Of a stretch of DNA of 6,410 nucleotides, positions 5,534-6,410 are shown one piece after another (positions within the stretch are counted from its first letter, which is position 1; every line of letters starts with the position of its first letter). Both the position numbers and the translations under genes were made by a program. The notes beneath the pieces are model-generated. The model did not search any database. It was not told the DNA's origin and was given only the letters and a program-made list of their open reading frames with translations. Source of the DNA: Lachnospiraceae bacterium (GTDB lineage: Bacteria; Bacillota; Clostridia; Lachnospirales; Lachnospiraceae); the NCBI GenBank assembly GCA_022790905.1, contig JAAVYC010000072.1:1-6410 (forward strand), in the 5' to 3' direction.

Positions 5534-6410
5534 TATTCTGTCTCTTCCCAATAAATATCAATCACATCTCCGTCGTTTAACTCCGCTGTATATTCCGCAT
5601 TTTTCCCATTTAGATGCGTCACAATATTGCGTCCTCTCGAATCATTCAAATTAAAATCAATATATTCAAATACATCGACATAAACATATTCCTTTTTGCC
5701 AAGCAAAAGAATCGTCTCACCGTTTGCAGTCACCTGAACAGCCTTTTCTTTCTGTTCCGTCTTTTTTTCTTCTACCTGATCCTTTTCTTTCCCTTCCTCT
5801 GCCTTTTCTTCCAATACGGCTTTGGATTCTGATGTTATCTCCTCCTCACCCTCTATGGCAGCTTTTTCTGTCTCTTCTTCATTTTTTTCTTCCATGTCAT
5901 CTGCATGGGTTCTCGTCTCCACAATCGTCCATTCTACCGAAAAGTTCTCATAGACTAACGTATTCATATCTGCATCCCGATTATTGACTAAAATTTCCTT
6001 GTCCATATCCAGCTCCACATCCATGAATTCTGCTAACTGTTCTAGCGTATAATATCCTCTTGTCTCAACTTTATCCCCCTCCTGAATCTGATAATAAGGA
6101 GGTTCTAAGACTCCGTTGACTTCCACAAACCGCGGACAAGTCACCACTTTTCTATTTACCTCAAATACAATTGTGGACTCCGTATATTCCTTTAACTCCT
6201 CGATCGTTCCAGTCGCATCTTCACCGGCTGTCGACGACTCAATTATGATCTCACAGTTTGGCTCTAACGGCGTATTGATATTGACCACTTTTCCATTCAT
6301 CTTTACAATCGCCGATTCGCCGCTCTCTCCTCTTAAAATGCGAGGCTTGCCATTCACGGTAAAGTTGATTTCTTTTCCCCGTTTTGGGAAGAGCTGATCG
6401 TTTGGAAATC
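5533..6410 (-). CDS. C-terminal part of probable extended FtsA-like (PilM/actin-fold) cell division protein
   Basis: The frame is open to the right edge, so only the last 291 residues are seen; the GTG at 6355-6357 is an internal Val, since in-frame codons (FPNDQLFPKRGKEINFT) continue upstream. No ATPase motif is in the visible part. The assignment rests on memory of large (about 700-residue) clostridial FtsA-like proteins whose tails end in 'yvFVDiFnyIDFdl...G.iv..LNG..A.yt..L.dGD.I.IyW', as here (VYVDVFEYIDF and LNDGDVIDIYWEE). The visible protein has three similar modules (roughly 6214-6370, 6049-6171, 5545-5739). Each has an extended 'VNG'-like strand, a second 'NG' strand and a final 'L..GD.I' or equivalent, reminiscent of ubiquitin-like/MoaD beta-grasp units. 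A Glu/Lys-rich low-complexity linker (5740-5904) separates the second from the third. No membrane segment is visible. It is co-transcribed with walJ (1-base overlap). A stand-alone protein of unknown function is the alternative. Confidence 0.6.
   Translation of the reverse strand, partial: FPNDQLFPKRGKEINFTVNGKPRILRGESGESAIVKMNGKVVNINTPLEPNCEIIIESSTAGEDATGTIEELKEYTESTIVFEVNRKVVTCPRFVEVNGVLEPPYYQIQEGDKVETRGYYTLEQLAEFMDVELDMDKEILVNNRDADMNTLVYENFSVEWTIVETRTHADDMEEKNEEETEKAAIEGEEEITSESKAVLEEKAEEGKEKDQVEEKKTEQKEKAVQVTANGETILLLGKKEYVYVDVFEYIDFNLNDSRGRNIVTHLNGKNAEYTAELNDGDVIDIYWEETE

Noticed and set aside
5614..5987. Two overlapping plus-strand frames coding hydrophobic, Phe/Leu/Pro-rich peptides that look like membrane proteins
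   Set aside because: They are the antisense of the Glu/Lys-rich linker of the FtsA-like protein: GAA/AAG runs read as TTC/CTT on the other strand and mimic membrane segments. No good ribosome binding site or promoter is seen.

Overview
The window reads as ordinary chromosome of a low-to-mid G+C Firmicute, most likely a Lachnospiraceae-type gut clostridium. The evidence is strong AGGAG-type ribosome binding sites, compact co-directional genes, the FtsA-like/WalJ/ACT/UPF0210 gene set, and a final purine pathway made of two separate proteins instead of bifunctional PurH. The taxon is inferred from gene content; no rRNA or other direct marker is present.

All recognisable genes lie on the minus strand, so the biological order runs from high to low coordinates. 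It starts with the C-terminal 291 residues of a probable extended FtsA-like (PilM/actin-fold) protein (5533-6410, cut by the window edge). Next come the WalJ/YycJ metallo-beta-lactamase-fold exonuclease (4736-5533), a small ACT-domain protein (4374-4658) and its regular partner UPF0210/'PFL family' protein (3000-4364). A HAD phosphatase (2294-2944), a PurO-type IMP cyclohydrolase (1549-2262) and a stand-alone AICAR transformylase (357-1535) follow. The run ends in a strong intrinsic terminator (298-341). Gaps between genes are between minus 1 and 77 bp, with no convincing internal promoter or terminator, so a single transcript is plausible. The first gene stops and walJ starts within TAATG.

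Beyond the terminator is a 247-base, AT-rich intergenic region (110-356) holding several inverted repeats, one of them a perfect 14-bp palindrome, and a candidate TTGACA promoter. It leads into a new minus-strand gene, of which only the first 36 codons are inside the window (1-109, GTG start). Those codons look like the N-terminus of a MacB/LolD-type ABC transporter ATPase.

Functionally, the last two genes complete de novo purine synthesis: AICAR to FAICAR by the transformylase, then FAICAR to IMP by the cyclohydrolase. The ACT/UPF0210 pair has no established function, and its position next to the formyl-transfer step is worth testing. No mobile element, CRISPR array, tRNA or rRNA was seen. 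Nothing here is clearly a wholly new system. The least-explained parts are the ACT/UPF0210/HAD block and the repetitive beta-grasp-like tail of the FtsA-like protein.
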